This document shows, one piece after another, positions 1 through 7,794 of a stretch of 59,126 nt of DNA. The stretch spans positions 1-59,126 of the forward strand of contig JAIQFQ010000017.1 of assembly GCA_020073245.1 (NCBI GenBank), in the 5' to 3' direction. Numbering within the stretch: the stretch's first letter is position 1; every line of letters starts with the position of its first letter. The position numbers were made by a program, and so were the translations under genes. The notes below the pieces were generated by a model. That model saw only the letters and a program-made list of their open reading frames with translations, was not told where the DNA came from and did no database searches. The DNA comes from Terriglobia bacterium. Lineage in GTDB: Bacteria > Acidobacteriota > Thermoanaerobaculia > Thermoanaerobaculales > Thermoanaerobaculaceae.

Positions 1-1
1 A

Positions 2-91
2 GTCGAAGGCGGGGTGCGCGAGCTGCTGAAGGGGCGGCTGCCGGACGAGATCCTCGCCGGAGCCGGAAGAACCGGGGACCGTCCACACTGA
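2..91 (+). CDS. C-terminal end of an unidentified protein (5' end outside window)
   Basis: An open frame enters from the left edge and stops at TGA 89-91, giving about 29 residues that begin VEGGVRELLKGRLPDEIL. The remaining piece is too short to assign a family. A 9-bp stem-loop starts 7 nt after the stop, which supports this being the true 3' end of a gene. Confidence 0.45.
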   Translation, partial: VEGGVRELLKGRLPDEILAGAGRTGDRPH

Positions 92-98
92 CGCGGCA

Positions 99-130
99 CA
101 CCCTGATGGTCGACTCGGAGGATCAGGGTG
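99..130 (+). terminator. Stem-loop just after the first stop codon (possible terminator)
   Basis: CACCCTGAT at 99-107 is perfectly complementary to ATCAGGGTG at 122-130, with a 14-nt loop between. It lies 7 nt downstream of the stop at 91. No T-run follows, so a classical intrinsic terminator is not shown; it could instead protect the mRNA 3' end. The stretch up to 326 shows nothing else. Confidence 0.35.
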
Positions 131-326
131 ACGCGCATGAGCAGGGCTTCCGCACACCGGGAGGGCGGGGGCCAATCCGCCCCTCGGGCCGAGGAGATAT
201 TCCGCCGTAGCGTGCGGGCACCGAGCGGGCGACCCGCGGTGGGGGGTCGCTCTCGCAGTCGTTTGCGAACAGCGAGGGGCCCGACCTCGGGGCAAGAAGA
301 AAGCCTCCATACAGTGGAAACCAAGT

Positions 327-1292
327 TCAGGTCTGTGTCTGGTCGACGATGATGCTGCTGAACATTCCCTCGGCGACCCAGGTCGAGAACCAGCGGAAGA
401 TGGCGCTCTCCCGCCTCGAAGCGCGCAGCTGCAGAGCAGCGGCCGCCACCGCCTCGCCTAACCGCCTTCCAGCCGCAAGGGCTGCGAGGAGGTCGTGCTG
501 CGGACGCGTGAGCTCGAGCCGGGAGACCGAGTAGTTCCGCCGGTAGACGGCGATCCAGGTCTGTCTGCGGCGCGGAGTCGGCGGCGTCCACCCCTTCCTC
601 GATGCTTCGACCTGGGCGGCGACGGGGTGGCGGAGGACGAGCAGCCTGAAGGCGGCGATCGGACGCATCCGGATCGCCGGCCATGCCTCCGCGGGGATCG
701 CCCGGACCTCCTCCGGCGAGAGCACCTCGGACTCCTGCTCGTCGAACGCCTCGGTGACCGCGAGCTCGTAGCGTGCGAGGTCGGCAAGAAACGGGGCGTG
801 CTCGCGCTCGCCGTCCTCCTGGAGGAAGCTCGGAAGGTGATCGCCAAGGCGGTTCAGGGTGTAGCTGTGTGAAGGGAAGAGCTGCACGTAGTCGGTGACG
901 AGCCTCTCAAACTCTTCCTGGCCGAGGAAGTGACGAAGGGCGGGGTAGTCGGCTTCGAGCGCCTCCACCATGCGGAGGAGGTACATCCCGTGGTAGATCT
1001 CGACCCGCTCCGAGGACGTGAGGGAATGGGAAGGCCTGACGAGCTCTGCAAGCCGATCGGCCGGGAACTCGGCCTCGGCCTCCGGCGAGGCGATCGCCTC
1101 CTGGACATCGCCCGGATGAACGATGACGGCCTGGAGCCAGCGCTGGACGGAATCCAGGTGAACCGGCCGTGCGCTTTCGCCCGGGGTGGGCGCGATCCGG
1201 AGCGCCGTGCCCTTCCGTGATCGGCGTGAGCGGGCGGCAGACGTCAGCCGCCGCCCCCATACGGCCGCCTCGGTCCGCTGCTCATGCGACAT
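327..1292 (-). CDS. bufC: BufC/HvfC family protein (DUF2063), bufferin maturation partner
   Basis: The 321-residue product matches the HvfC/BufC type. A helical N-terminal DUF2063 domain covers about residues 46-140 (LDSVQRWLQAV, then YHGMYLLRMVEALEADYPAL), followed by a C-terminal domain. Members of this family act with the DUF692 iron oxidase that modifies cysteines of a bufferin precursor, probably presenting the peptide to the enzyme. The ATG at 1292 overlaps the 3' end of bufB by 11 bp and has GGAGG about 7 nt upstream, so translation is probably coupled. The first 45 residues are Arg-rich and show no recognisable domain. It is the last gene of the operon DoxX-bufA2-bufB-bufC. Confidence 0.85.
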   Translation of the reverse strand: MSHEQRTEAAVWGRRLTSAARSRRSRKGTALRIAPTPGESARPVHLDSVQRWLQAVIVHPGDVQEAIASPEAEAEFPADRLAELVRPSHSLTSSERVEIYHGMYLLRMVEALEADYPALRHFLGQEEFERLVTDYVQLFPSHSYTLNRLGDHLPSFLQEDGEREHAPFLADLARYELAVTEAFDEQESEVLSPEEVRAIPAEAWPAIRMRPIAAFRLLVLRHPVAAQVEASRKGWTPPTPRRRQTWIAVYRRNYSVSRLELTRPQHDLLAALAAGRRLGEAVAAAALQLRASRRESAIFRWFSTWVAEGMFSSIIVDQTQT

Positions 1293-2136
1293 CGGCGACC
1301 TCCTGGTCGCGCCACACCTTCGCCTTGAGCACCTCGTCGCGGACGACGTCGAACGCAGGGATGTCGGCGTCCCACTCCAGGAGCGTGGCGCACGGGCCGG
1401 TGCGGTGGATCGAGCGGCCGTAGAGGCGCCAGACGGGGTCCACCACGTGGTCGGAGTGCGTGTCCAGGATGTGCGTCCCCTTGTGGGTGTGGCCCGCGAG
1501 GTGGTACTGGCACACCCTGTCGGCCGGGATCGCGTCCACGTACGCCTCGGGATCGAAGCCGTGGTTGAACGCCGAGACGTACACGTTGTTCACGTCGAAC
1601 AGCAGGCCGCAGTCCGACGCCTCCGCCATGCGAGCGATGAACTCCCACTCCGGCATCGAGTTGGGCGCAAACTCGAGGTAGGTCGAGGGGTTCTCGAGCA
1701 CGAGGGGCCGCTCGAGGAAGTCCTGGATGGTGCGCACGCGCGAGACGACGTGGGCGAGCGTCTCCTCGGTGTAGGGCAGCGGGAGCAGGTCGTGTGTGTT
1801 GCGTCCGAGGACACCCGTCCAGCACACGTGGTCGCCGATCCAGACCGCCCGGATCCGGTCGGCGAGGGCCTTGACCTTGGCCAGGTAGGCGAAGTCGATA
1901 GGATCCGTCGAGCCCACCGACATCGACACGCCGTGCATGACCAGACGGTAATGCTCGGCGATCCGGTCGAGCACGAAGAGTGGGCGCCCGCCCGTGTCGA
2001 GGAAGTTTTCCGTCAGCACCTCGAAGAACCCCACTTCAGGGCGCTGACCGAGGATGTGGCTGAAGTGCACCGTCCTCAACCCGACGCCGAGACCGAGATC
2101 GGGGAACCCCCACCGATTAAGAGTGTTTGCAGGCAT
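1282..2136 (-). CDS. bufB: MNIO family bufferin maturase BufB (DUF692)
   Basis: This 284-residue TIM-barrel protein belongs to DUF692, the multinuclear non-heme iron oxidases. These use two or three iron ions to oxidise cysteines of precursor peptides, giving for example thiooxazoles in bufferins. Family motifs in order are HGVSMSVGS (His68), WIGDHVCW, ENPSTYL, DVNNVYVSAFNHG, HLAGHTH and DTHSDHVVDPVW, which supply the His/Asp/Glu iron ligands. The frame is open further upstream, but an Arg/Ala/Pro-rich extension would run into bufA2. The ATG at 2136, with GGAGG 7 nt upstream, gives the normal family length. It lies 58 nt after bufA2 and overlaps bufC by 11 bp. Confidence 0.9.
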   Translation of the reverse strand: MPANTLNRWGFPDLGLGVGLRTVHFSHILGQRPEVGFFEVLTENFLDTGGRPLFVLDRIAEHYRLVMHGVSMSVGSTDPIDFAYLAKVKALADRIRAVWIGDHVCWTGVLGRNTHDLLPLPYTEETLAHVVSRVRTIQDFLERPLVLENPSTYLEFAPNSMPEWEFIARMAEASDCGLLFDVNNVYVSAFNHGFDPEAYVDAIPADRVCQYHLAGHTHKGTHILDTHSDHVVDPVWRLYGRSIHRTGPCATLLEWDADIPAFDVVRDEVLKAKVWRDQEVADVA

Positions 2137-2194
2137 CGTCACCCTCCGCGGAGTGCGGGGGCCGCCGCGGCCCCCGCCTTCTCCGCTCGAACCC

Positions 2195-2641
2195 TCAGCC
2201 CTCGGCCTTGACAGGGACCTCGCAGCCGCCCTTGCCCTTGCACGAGTTCTTCCCGGCGCAGCCGTTGTCGCCGGTCTTGCATCCGCCCATCCCCTTGCAC
2301 GAGTTCTGTCCCTTGCACGCGTGCTTCGCTTCGGCGGAGGCGCAGCCACCTTTGCCCTTGCACGAGTTCTTCCCGGCGCAGCCGTTGTCGCCGGACTTGC
2401 AGTTCCCCTTGCCCTTGCACGAGTTCATCCCCTTGCAGGCGTGGCGGTCGGCAGCCTGTGCCTGCTGGCCGGCGGCCGAGGCGGTCTTGCCGCTACATCC
2501 GCTCTTGCCGCTACACCCGTTGGAGACGATCCGGTCATGGGCCACCGTGACGCTCGCACCTGCCGGCGCAAGCGCACCGAAACCCGCCATCAACCCGGCC
2601 ATCGCCGCGTTGACCAACAACCTCTGCGCTCTGCTGCTCAT
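2195..2641 (-). CDS. bufA2: BufA2-type bufferin precursor, exported Cys-rich metallophore peptide
   Basis: The 148-residue protein has an N-terminal export signal (about residues 1-30, hydrophobic core then APAGAS). The mature part carries 14 cysteines, mostly in CKGxNSCKGxG and NGCAGKNSC motifs. This is the BufA2 signature: ribosomally made periplasmic peptides whose cysteines are modified by the neighbouring MNIO enzyme and which bind copper or other thiophilic metals. Residues 67-106 and 107-146 form a tandem 40-residue duplication. The ATG at 2641 is chosen because AAGGAGAGG precedes it and a good signal peptide follows; a longer frame exists but has no signal. There are almost no acidic residues outside the two GDN motifs and the tail. 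Confidence 0.88.
   Translation of the reverse strand: MSSRAQRLLVNAAMAGLMAGFGALAPAGASVTVAHDRIVSNGCSGKSGCSGKTASAAGQQAQAADRHACKGMNSCKGKGNCKSGDNGCAGKNSCKGKGGCASAEAKHACKGQNSCKGMGGCKTGDNGCAGKNSCKGKGGCEVPVKAEG
2204..2443 (-). repeat. Tandem 120-bp duplication inside bufA2
   Basis: Bases 2443-2324 and 2323-2204 encode two 40-residue units, each starting HACKG and containing CAGKNSCKGKGGC. The DNA is conserved over long runs as well as the protein, pointing to fairly recent duplication of metal-binding units within the precursor. Confidence 0.8.
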
Positions 2642-2687
2642 CGTTCCTCTCCTTTCTTTCGCGTCTGAGACGCGATCTCGTACTGCG

Positions 2688-3230
2688 TTACCCCTGCTTT
2701 GCCGTCGACGTGCCGCCGGTTTCAGCCGCAACCTCGTCCGCGCGTTTCGGCCGCCCCACAAGCCGTGCAACAAGGCCGTCAAGGCTTGCCGCCCCTGATC
2801 CCTCGAACACGAGCCAGAGAAGGAAGAGCAGCATCGTGAACGACGCCACGTCGGTGGGGGTGGTGTCGGAGGCGCTGCTCCATGAAGTCAGGAACGCCTG
2901 CCGGTCCGCGGTCAGGAGCGCGACGACCATGGAGCCTGACAGCGCGGCCGCGAAGAGCCGGGTTCCGAGGCCGACGATCAGGAGCGCCCCGCCGACCAAC
3001 TCCAGGGTCGCGACCAGAGCCGCATTCGCCGCCGGCAACGGAATCCCCAGCGAGCCGAAGAACTCGACCGTCCTGGGGAAGTTCTGCCACTTGCCGTGCC
3101 CGGTGTGCAGGAACGTGAACCCGACCACGACCCGGGTGGCGAGTGGAGCCACGAACGCCGCCCTGCCCATCATCGCCCGGGTCGCAGAGCCGAGCCTCGC
3201 GAGTGCTGACGATCCCCTTCTCGGTTCCAT
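2688..3230 (-). CDS. DoxX family membrane protein of the bufferin operon
   Basis: This 180-residue inner-membrane protein has about four transmembrane segments. The DoxX features are ATRVVVGFTFLHTGHGK near the first helix, a small residue-rich second helix (LVGGALLIVGLGTRLFAA), and LLFLLWLVFEG near the last. DoxX homologues are regular members of bufferin operons, where they are thought to serve quinone- or redox-linked functions at the membrane; the exact role is unknown. The start at 3230 has AGGGGG about 8 nt upstream, and the longer frame upstream lacks any domain. It is the first gene of the operon, 46 nt ahead of bufA2 and about 54 nt downstream of a GTAACC-type promoter candidate. Confidence 0.8.
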   Translation of the reverse strand: MEPRRGSSALARLGSATRAMMGRAAFVAPLATRVVVGFTFLHTGHGKWQNFPRTVEFFGSLGIPLPAANAALVATLELVGGALLIVGLGTRLFAAALSGSMVVALLTADRQAFLTSWSSASDTTPTDVASFTMLLFLLWLVFEGSGAASLDGLVARLVGRPKRADEVAAETGGTSTAKQG

Positions 3231-3284
3231 CTCGCTGCCCCCTTGCCGCCGGCCTGTCCTGCGGCGCATTGATCCTGCGACCCA

Positions 3285-3310
3285 TTTGCCGCGACGGGTG
3301 ACGAGGTTAC
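3285..3310 (-). promoter_or_regulatory. Candidate ECF (SigF-type) promoter of the bufferin operon
   Basis: On the minus strand GTAACC (3310-3305) is followed after exactly 16 nt by CAAA (3288-3285). As I recall it, the promoter motif of Caulobacter SigF, which controls bufferin operons, is GTAACC-N16-CGAA. The -35 is identical and the -10 differs at one base. Transcription would start near 3278, giving a leader of about 48 nt before the DoxX start codon. The site lies in the divergent region between this operon and the sigma factor gene. Confidence 0.5.
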
Positions 3311-3457
3311 CAAGCCAGTCCGCCGCTGCATACACCTGGGGTTTGTTGTCGTGGGGGGCAACGCTACACTTGCGGCCTGAATTCCGAGCGGAACGGCGCG
3401 ACTGGGGAGAATGCGGCGTGTAACGCACCGGGCGGCACCGGAAAAGGAGGGGTGGGG

Positions 3458-4015
3458 TTGGGCGACCAGCGAGAGCGTGAGGCAGCCTTGGCCGCGCTGA
3501 TGGTCGCCTACCAGGACGGGGATGCGATGGCGTTCGAGACGCTCTACGGCGAGGTTGCCGGGCCGATCCTTGGATACCTGCGTTCGCTGACGCGCGATGC
3601 CACGAGGGCGGAGGACCTCCTGCAGGAGACGTTCCTCCAGGTCCACCGCGTGCGCCACACCTTCGAGCGAGGTCGACCCGTCAAGCCCTGGCTGTACGCC
3701 ATCGCCAGAAACGTCTTCCTCATGCACCGGCGCGCGGCGGGAAGGCTCGGCCGCCACGAAGGCCTGGCCGACGAGGAGCTCCCCGACGTTCCGGTACCTC
3801 CCGAGGTGGAGTCGCTCGCGGACCGGGACCACGTTCAGAAGGCGCTGGCCCAGCTGCCACCGGAGCGACGCGAGGCGCTCCTGCTCCACCACGTCATGGG
3901 GCTTTCGTTCCAGGAGGTTGGAGCGGTCCTGGGAGTGACGGCGGGGGCCGCCAAGGTGCGCGCGCACCGCGGCGTCGTGGAGCTGCGCGAGCTTCTCCGA
4001 GGAAAGGCGACTTAG
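3458..4015 (+). CDS. sigF: ECF RNA polymerase sigma factor (SigF/ECF16-like)
   Basis: This sigma-70 family ECF factor has about 185 residues. Region 2 is AFETLYGEVAGPILGYL to ATRAEDLLQETFLQV and KPWLYAIARNVFL; region 4 is LAQLPPERREALLLHHVMG with the helix-turn-helix LSFQEVGAVLGVTAGAAKVR. The frame allows GTG at 3452, but the ribosome binding site AAGGAGG (3444-3450) would overlap it. TTG at 3458 leaves 7 nt and is preferred. It is followed 3 nt after its stop by the NrsF-like anti-sigma gene and is divergent from the DoxX-bufferin operon. That arrangement is the one known for ECF16/SigF systems responding to heavy metals. Confidence 0.85.
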   Translation: MGDQREREAALAALMVAYQDGDAMAFETLYGEVAGPILGYLRSLTRDATRAEDLLQETFLQVHRVRHTFERGRPVKPWLYAIARNVFLMHRRAAGRLGRHEGLADEELPDVPVPPEVESLADRDHVQKALAQLPPERREALLLHHVMGLSFQEVGAVLGVTAGAAKVRAHRGVVELRELLRGKAT

Positions 4016-4018
4016 GCC

Positions 4019-4717
4019 ATGCAGGACGTTCCCCGACCCTCAGACGAGCTGCGCCGCGCGGTCGCCGCCGATCTGCGCCCCGTCCGCTCGCTCGCCTCCC
4101 CCGCGCGCCGGATGCTCGTCGCCGCGCTCTGGGTGCCGCTCGCGATCGCCCTCGTGCTGGAATTTCTGGGGCGTCGAGTCGACGCGCCGGTGCTGGGCTG
4201 GCCGATGATCTGGGGACCTCTGGTCCTCGAGGCGGCGCTCGGCCTCGTGCTCGTCGCTCTCGCTCTCGCCGAGTCAGTCCCGGCGCGCGCTCCGGCCCGG
4301 GGACAGAGCTTCGCAGCCCTCGGGGCCGCGGTCCTGGCCTTCGTGGCGCAGGTGTTGCTGACGCGCGGCGCCAGCCCGGGGGTGACTGTCGGGAACCCCC
4401 TCGTCACCCACGGCCTCAACTGCTTCGCGCTCGAGGTGGTCGTCGGTTTGCCCGCCTTGCTGCTCGTCGCCCTGCTCGTCGTGCGCGCCGCCCCGCTGCG
4501 GGCCGTGCGGGCGGGAGGGCTCGGCGGCGCCGGCGTTGGGTTTCTTGCCGACGGGGTCTACCACCTTCACTGCCCGATCACCGACCTGCGCCACGTCCTG
4601 CCGTGGCACGGCGCCGCGGTCCTGCTCCTCACGCTCGCCGGGCTCGCCGCCGGCATGGCGTGGGAGCGGAACCAGCGGCGCCAGATGGCGGAACGCCTGG
4701 CCCTCCGGTCCCGTTGA
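4019..4717 (+). CDS. nrsF: NrsF-like anti-sigma factor (DUF1109), six-TM membrane protein
   Basis: The 232-residue product has a short cytoplasmic start with the family-typical LRPVRSL segment and about six hydrophobic helices. Two conserved cysteines sit in membrane-proximal positions: LNCFALEVVVGLP and YHLHCPITDL followed by WHGAAVLLL. This is the layout of DUF1109/NrsF proteins, which hold an ECF sigma factor at the membrane and release it when metals or oxidants act on the cysteines. The start is 3 nt after the sigma stop. Inference: it senses the metal or redox stress that switches on the bufferin operon next door. Confidence 0.8.
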   Translation: MQDVPRPSDELRRAVAADLRPVRSLASPARRMLVAALWVPLAIALVLEFLGRRVDAPVLGWPMIWGPLVLEAALGLVLVALALAESVPARAPARGQSFAALGAAVLAFVAQVLLTRGASPGVTVGNPLVTHGLNCFALEVVVGLPALLLVALLVVRAAPLRAVRAGGLGGAGVGFLADGVYHLHCPITDLRHVLPWHGAAVLLLTLAGLAAGMAWERNQRRQMAERLALRSR

Positions 4718-4749
4718 CCGTGGCGACCGAGCGGCGACACCGCCGTCAC

Positions 4750-5757
4750 TCACCTGTGTCGTGGGGTCGCTCCCGGCGTGGCCGTGCTGCCAGGCCGCTC
4801 GTCGCCGCAGAGCCGTGCCGTCTTCTCTGGAGCGGCACGCAGGTTGTTCGGCAGGTAGTACTGGAGCAGTCGCCGAGCGAGACCCCGGTCGCTCTCAGGC
4901 ATGAGCGGTCCGATGTCACGCATCCACCCGTCGCCGCACGCCTCGTCGGTCCGCTTTGAGGCGGCGCAGGCGAGCAAGCGGTCGAACCCGGCGCGATACC
5001 TCTCGAAATCCACCCGGCTCATCGGCCGCCCATGGCCGGGGACGAGCACCGTGAATGGGACGGATGCGAGCCGGGCCAGGGCGGCCTGCCAGCCTCGCGG
5101 ACACGCAGTGTCGAACAGCGGCGCGGGGAGAGTCACCAGGTCGCCGGACGCGAGGACCCCGGTGGCCGGATCGAACACCCAAACGTCGCCCGCCGTCACC
5201 GCGTTGCGCTCCAACCCCAATTGGAGGGCGCGGCCGCCGATTGTCCGTGGGCCGGTGACCGTCACCACCTCGTCCGGTGCGAGCGCGCTGCCGGCGTCGA
5301 TGATCGCCAACTCGTCCTGGAAGCCCCTGCGCTCCGAGGGGTCCTGCGTCTTCCCGGCGGCCTCCTGCAACTGCGCGCGGTAGGTGGCGAGGAAGCCGGT
5401 CATTGCCTGTGTGAGGGCCCCGCTGGCCCACACCCTGACCCCCGGGTAGGCGTGGCGCACCCGCGGGTTTCCGCCGATGTGGTCGAGGTGCCAGTGGGTG
5501 TTGATGACCGCGACGACCGGGACCCCCGCCTTCGCGGCCAGGTCGAGGATCGCCTGCGTGTGCTCGGCGTGCCGCCCGGTGTCCACGACGATCAAACCCG
5601 CGGGAGCGCGAAACACCACCGTGTTGCCGTCGGGCTGAGTGCCCGAGACGAAGCGACCCGGAAGCAGGTCGACGCCGGGCGCGATCTCGGCGGCAAGGGT
5701 CGCACTCGCCCCGAGGAGGAGCACCGGGAGCAGCCCGGTCAGAACGCGTCGTTTCAT
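4750..5757 (-). CDS. Exported metallo-beta-lactamase fold hydrolase
   Basis: The 335-residue protein has an N-terminal signal (MKRRVLTGLLPVLLLGASATLAA) and an MBL-fold domain. The zinc motif NTHWHLDHIGG is followed by ASGDLVTL and PGHGRP, supplying further metal ligands. It resembles the broad class of periplasmic MBL hydrolases (class B3 or quinoprotein-relay-associated types), but the substrate cannot be told from sequence. Four cysteines lie in the C-terminal part (TACPRG, LLACAAS, DEACGDG, ARLCGD) and may form disulfides in the periplasm. The start at 5757 has GGGGGGACA just upstream. It is convergent with nrsF, with only 32 nt between the stops. Confidence 0.75.
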   Translation of the reverse strand: MKRRVLTGLLPVLLLGASATLAAEIAPGVDLLPGRFVSGTQPDGNTVVFRAPAGLIVVDTGRHAEHTQAILDLAAKAGVPVVAVINTHWHLDHIGGNPRVRHAYPGVRVWASGALTQAMTGFLATYRAQLQEAAGKTQDPSERRGFQDELAIIDAGSALAPDEVVTVTGPRTIGGRALQLGLERNAVTAGDVWVFDPATGVLASGDLVTLPAPLFDTACPRGWQAALARLASVPFTVLVPGHGRPMSRVDFERYRAGFDRLLACAASKRTDEACGDGWMRDIGPLMPESDRGLARRLLQYYLPNNLRAAPEKTARLCGDERPGSTATPGATPRHR

Positions 5758-5960
5758 TGTCCCCCCGTCGGCGGCCGCACGACCGCCGAACCTCATTGAC
5801 CACGACGGTGGCTGCTTCTACGCACGAGCCCGAGAGAGGTTGCCTTCACCCGATGAGGACCGCCGAGAGGGGCGCCCGGCTTGCAGGCCATGGAATAATG
5901 TCTCCCAGAGCTTGCTGTCGCCAAGTCTGTGAGGGCGCTCGCATCGGCGAGGAGGTTCGG

Positions 5961-6692
5961 ATGAAGACCCGATCGAACACGTTGCTGGCGTGCGCTATCG
6001 CAGCCGCGGCGGTCGCGGCGGCGCTCGAGGCGCAAACCTCCGCGGTTCCGAAGCCCAGGCCCGGTTCGGCCACAGCTCAACCCGCGACCGAGGTGCACCC
6101 CGCCTTCGGCGAGAACGTGCTGGAGATCACGCCGGGGACCCTCGACCGGTTCGCAAAGGCGCTGGCGGCCGAGGAGTCCTCGCGCAAGACCGTCGCCGCC
6201 AAGGTCGCCACGCCAAAGCCGCAGCCCCAGAAGACGAAGAAGGAGTACCAGGAGTGCCGGCAAGGCGTGATGGCAGGCCCCGAGTACGCCCAGTTGATGC
6301 AGGAGTATGCCGCCGCCGCCTCAGGGCAATCGAAGAACACGTCGGCCGCTCACAAGGCGGGTAGCGACATGATGGCGAAGCTGGCGGCGCTCATCGAAAC
6401 GACCTGCGGCACCGATCCAGGTCGCAGCAACGAGAAGAAGGACGTCACCGGCGAGCTGCGAAGGACGGAGAAGGCCGCCGCCGAGAGCAACGGGTTCACG
6501 CTCCGGCAGTACGCCATCCTCAAGGAGCGGGTGACGCCTCTGTGCCTTTCGGACCCGGTGCCGCCGGATCCCGCCGGCCTGAAGCTGAAAGGTCAGGGAA
6601 GCGCCTCCTTCGTCTACACGGCGGCCGAAGTCGCCGCCCTGCGCCCGCGCTGCGACGCGTTCGTCAGGCTTCTGTACCCGGAACAGAACTGA
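5961..6692 (+). CDS. Exported protein of unknown function
   Basis: The 243-residue protein has a clear signal peptide (MKTRSNTLLACAIAAAAVAAALEAQ), an Ala/Pro/Lys-rich linker and a helical, charged body. Mature-region cysteines occur in YQECRQG, ETTCGTD, TPLCLSD and RPRCDAF: four, enough for two disulfides. I do not recognise a family. The ATG at 5961 is preceded by GAGGAGG at 5 nt spacing, which rules out the longer upstream frame. The next gene begins 6 nt after its stop, so the two are probably co-transcribed. Confidence 0.7.
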   Translation: MKTRSNTLLACAIAAAAVAAALEAQTSAVPKPRPGSATAQPATEVHPAFGENVLEITPGTLDRFAKALAAEESSRKTVAAKVATPKPQPQKTKKEYQECRQGVMAGPEYAQLMQEYAAAASGQSKNTSAAHKAGSDMMAKLAALIETTCGTDPGRSNEKKDVTGELRRTEKAAAESNGFTLRQYAILKERVTPLCLSDPVPPDPAGLKLKGQGSASFVYTAAEVAALRPRCDAFVRLLYPEQN

Positions 6693-6698
6693 GGACCG

Positions 6699-7652
6699 GT
6701 GCGGCCGTACGGACGGAAGCTCTCGCCGTGTTTCGTCTTGCTGGCGGCCGGCACCTTGCTGGCCGTCGCCACAGGCGCGCTCCCGGCGGCGGACCTTCCG
6801 CCGTCGAGTCTCGAGGTGTTCTCGGGGACCCGGTGGGTGACGTGGTGGGATTCCTCGCGCGCCCCGACGGCGTGGATGGCTGCCGACGCCGCGGTCGCAA
6901 CGGCGGTGGCCTGGCGGCCGGCCGCGGCCGGGATGGAATGGGGCGAGCTGGCGCTCGGCGGCACCGGCGGCGCGTGGCGCCTCCAGGTCGTTTTGGTCCG
7001 ACTCGACCCCGCACGCCTCCGTCTGGAGCTCGTCAGTGCGAGCCGCGAAGCCGAAACGCTGCCCGACTGGTCGCTCGATCGCCTGCCGCCGGACGCGGTG
7101 CTCGGCGTGAATGCGGGGCAGTTCACCGGCGGTCGGACCTGGGGCTGGCTGGTTCGGGGCGAGCGCGTCGAGCAACCGCCTGGAACCGGCCCGCTCTCGA
7201 CGGCGTTCACGGTCCGCTGTGACGGTCGCGTCCGCCTCGCGCCGGTGGAGGAGATCCCGGCCGACGGCCCAGGCTCTGCCGTGGAGGCGTTCCAGTCGTA
7301 CCCCGTGCTCCTCCGTCGAGACGGCGAGATCCCGCCTCAGCTCGCGACCGCCGGGTCCGGTGTCGACCTCGCCCACCGCGACGCCCGGCTGGCGATCGGC
7401 GAGCTGCGCGACGGGAGGTTGCTCATCGCGCTGACCCGGTTCGACGCCGTCGGCACCGCGCTCGGCTCGCTTCCGTTCGGCCCGACCGTGCCGGAGACGG
7501 CGGCGGTCCTGGGGGCACTCGGGTGCCGGCAGGCGGTGATGCTCGACGGTGGCGTTTCCGCGCAGCTGGCGGTCCGCGATTCGGACGGTGTCCTGCGGAC
7601 GTGGCGGGGCTGGCGCAAGGTTCCGCTCGCCCTGGTTGCGTACCCGAGGTAG
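6699..7652 (+). CDS. Exported phosphodiester glycosidase family protein (NAGPA domain)
   Basis: The 317-residue product starts at GTG with a signal-like N-terminus (PCFVLLAAGTLLAVATGALPAA). The C-terminal two thirds match the NAGPA fold: LGVNAGQF, FQSYPVLLRRDGEIP, RDARLAIGELRDGRLLIAL, and VMLDGGVSAQLAVR, where the LDGG-S motif is the family hallmark. Family members hydrolyse GlcNAc-1-phosphodiesters or act on wall and exopolysaccharide sugars. The substrate here is unknown. It lies directly downstream of the exported unknown gene. Confidence 0.75.
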   Translation: MRPYGRKLSPCFVLLAAGTLLAVATGALPAADLPPSSLEVFSGTRWVTWWDSSRAPTAWMAADAAVATAVAWRPAAAGMEWGELALGGTGGAWRLQVVLVRLDPARLRLELVSASREAETLPDWSLDRLPPDAVLGVNAGQFTGGRTWGWLVRGERVEQPPGTGPLSTAFTVRCDGRVRLAPVEEIPADGPGSAVEAFQSYPVLLRRDGEIPPQLATAGSGVDLAHRDARLAIGELRDGRLLIALTRFDAVGTALGSLPFGPTVPETAAVLGALGCRQAVMLDGGVSAQLAVRDSDGVLRTWRGWRKVPLALVAYPR

Positions 7653-7794
7653 ACGATGAGCCTCCCTCCGCGACCGTTGTAACCGGCACCTCCCGAACGG
7701 CAAACCAGGACGCGGGGGGATGAAGCCGATGTGCACCACGTCACGGACAGCAACGGGGCGGAATGCGAAAGGACACACCAGCATTCTTCCTGGT

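Noticed and set aside
2137..2349. Longer N-terminus for the DUF692 protein
   Set aside because: The extension is Arg/Ala/Pro-rich, overlaps most of the bufferin gene's 3' end, and a proper ribosome binding site marks the ATG at 2136.
3420..3445. GTAACG-N16-AAAA on the plus strand as an autoregulatory promoter of the sigma gene
   Set aside because: The -10 would coincide with the ribosome binding site AAGGAGG and the start codon would be at or before the transcript start. A weak TTGTTG-N16-TACACT at 3343-3370 is a better but still poor candidate.
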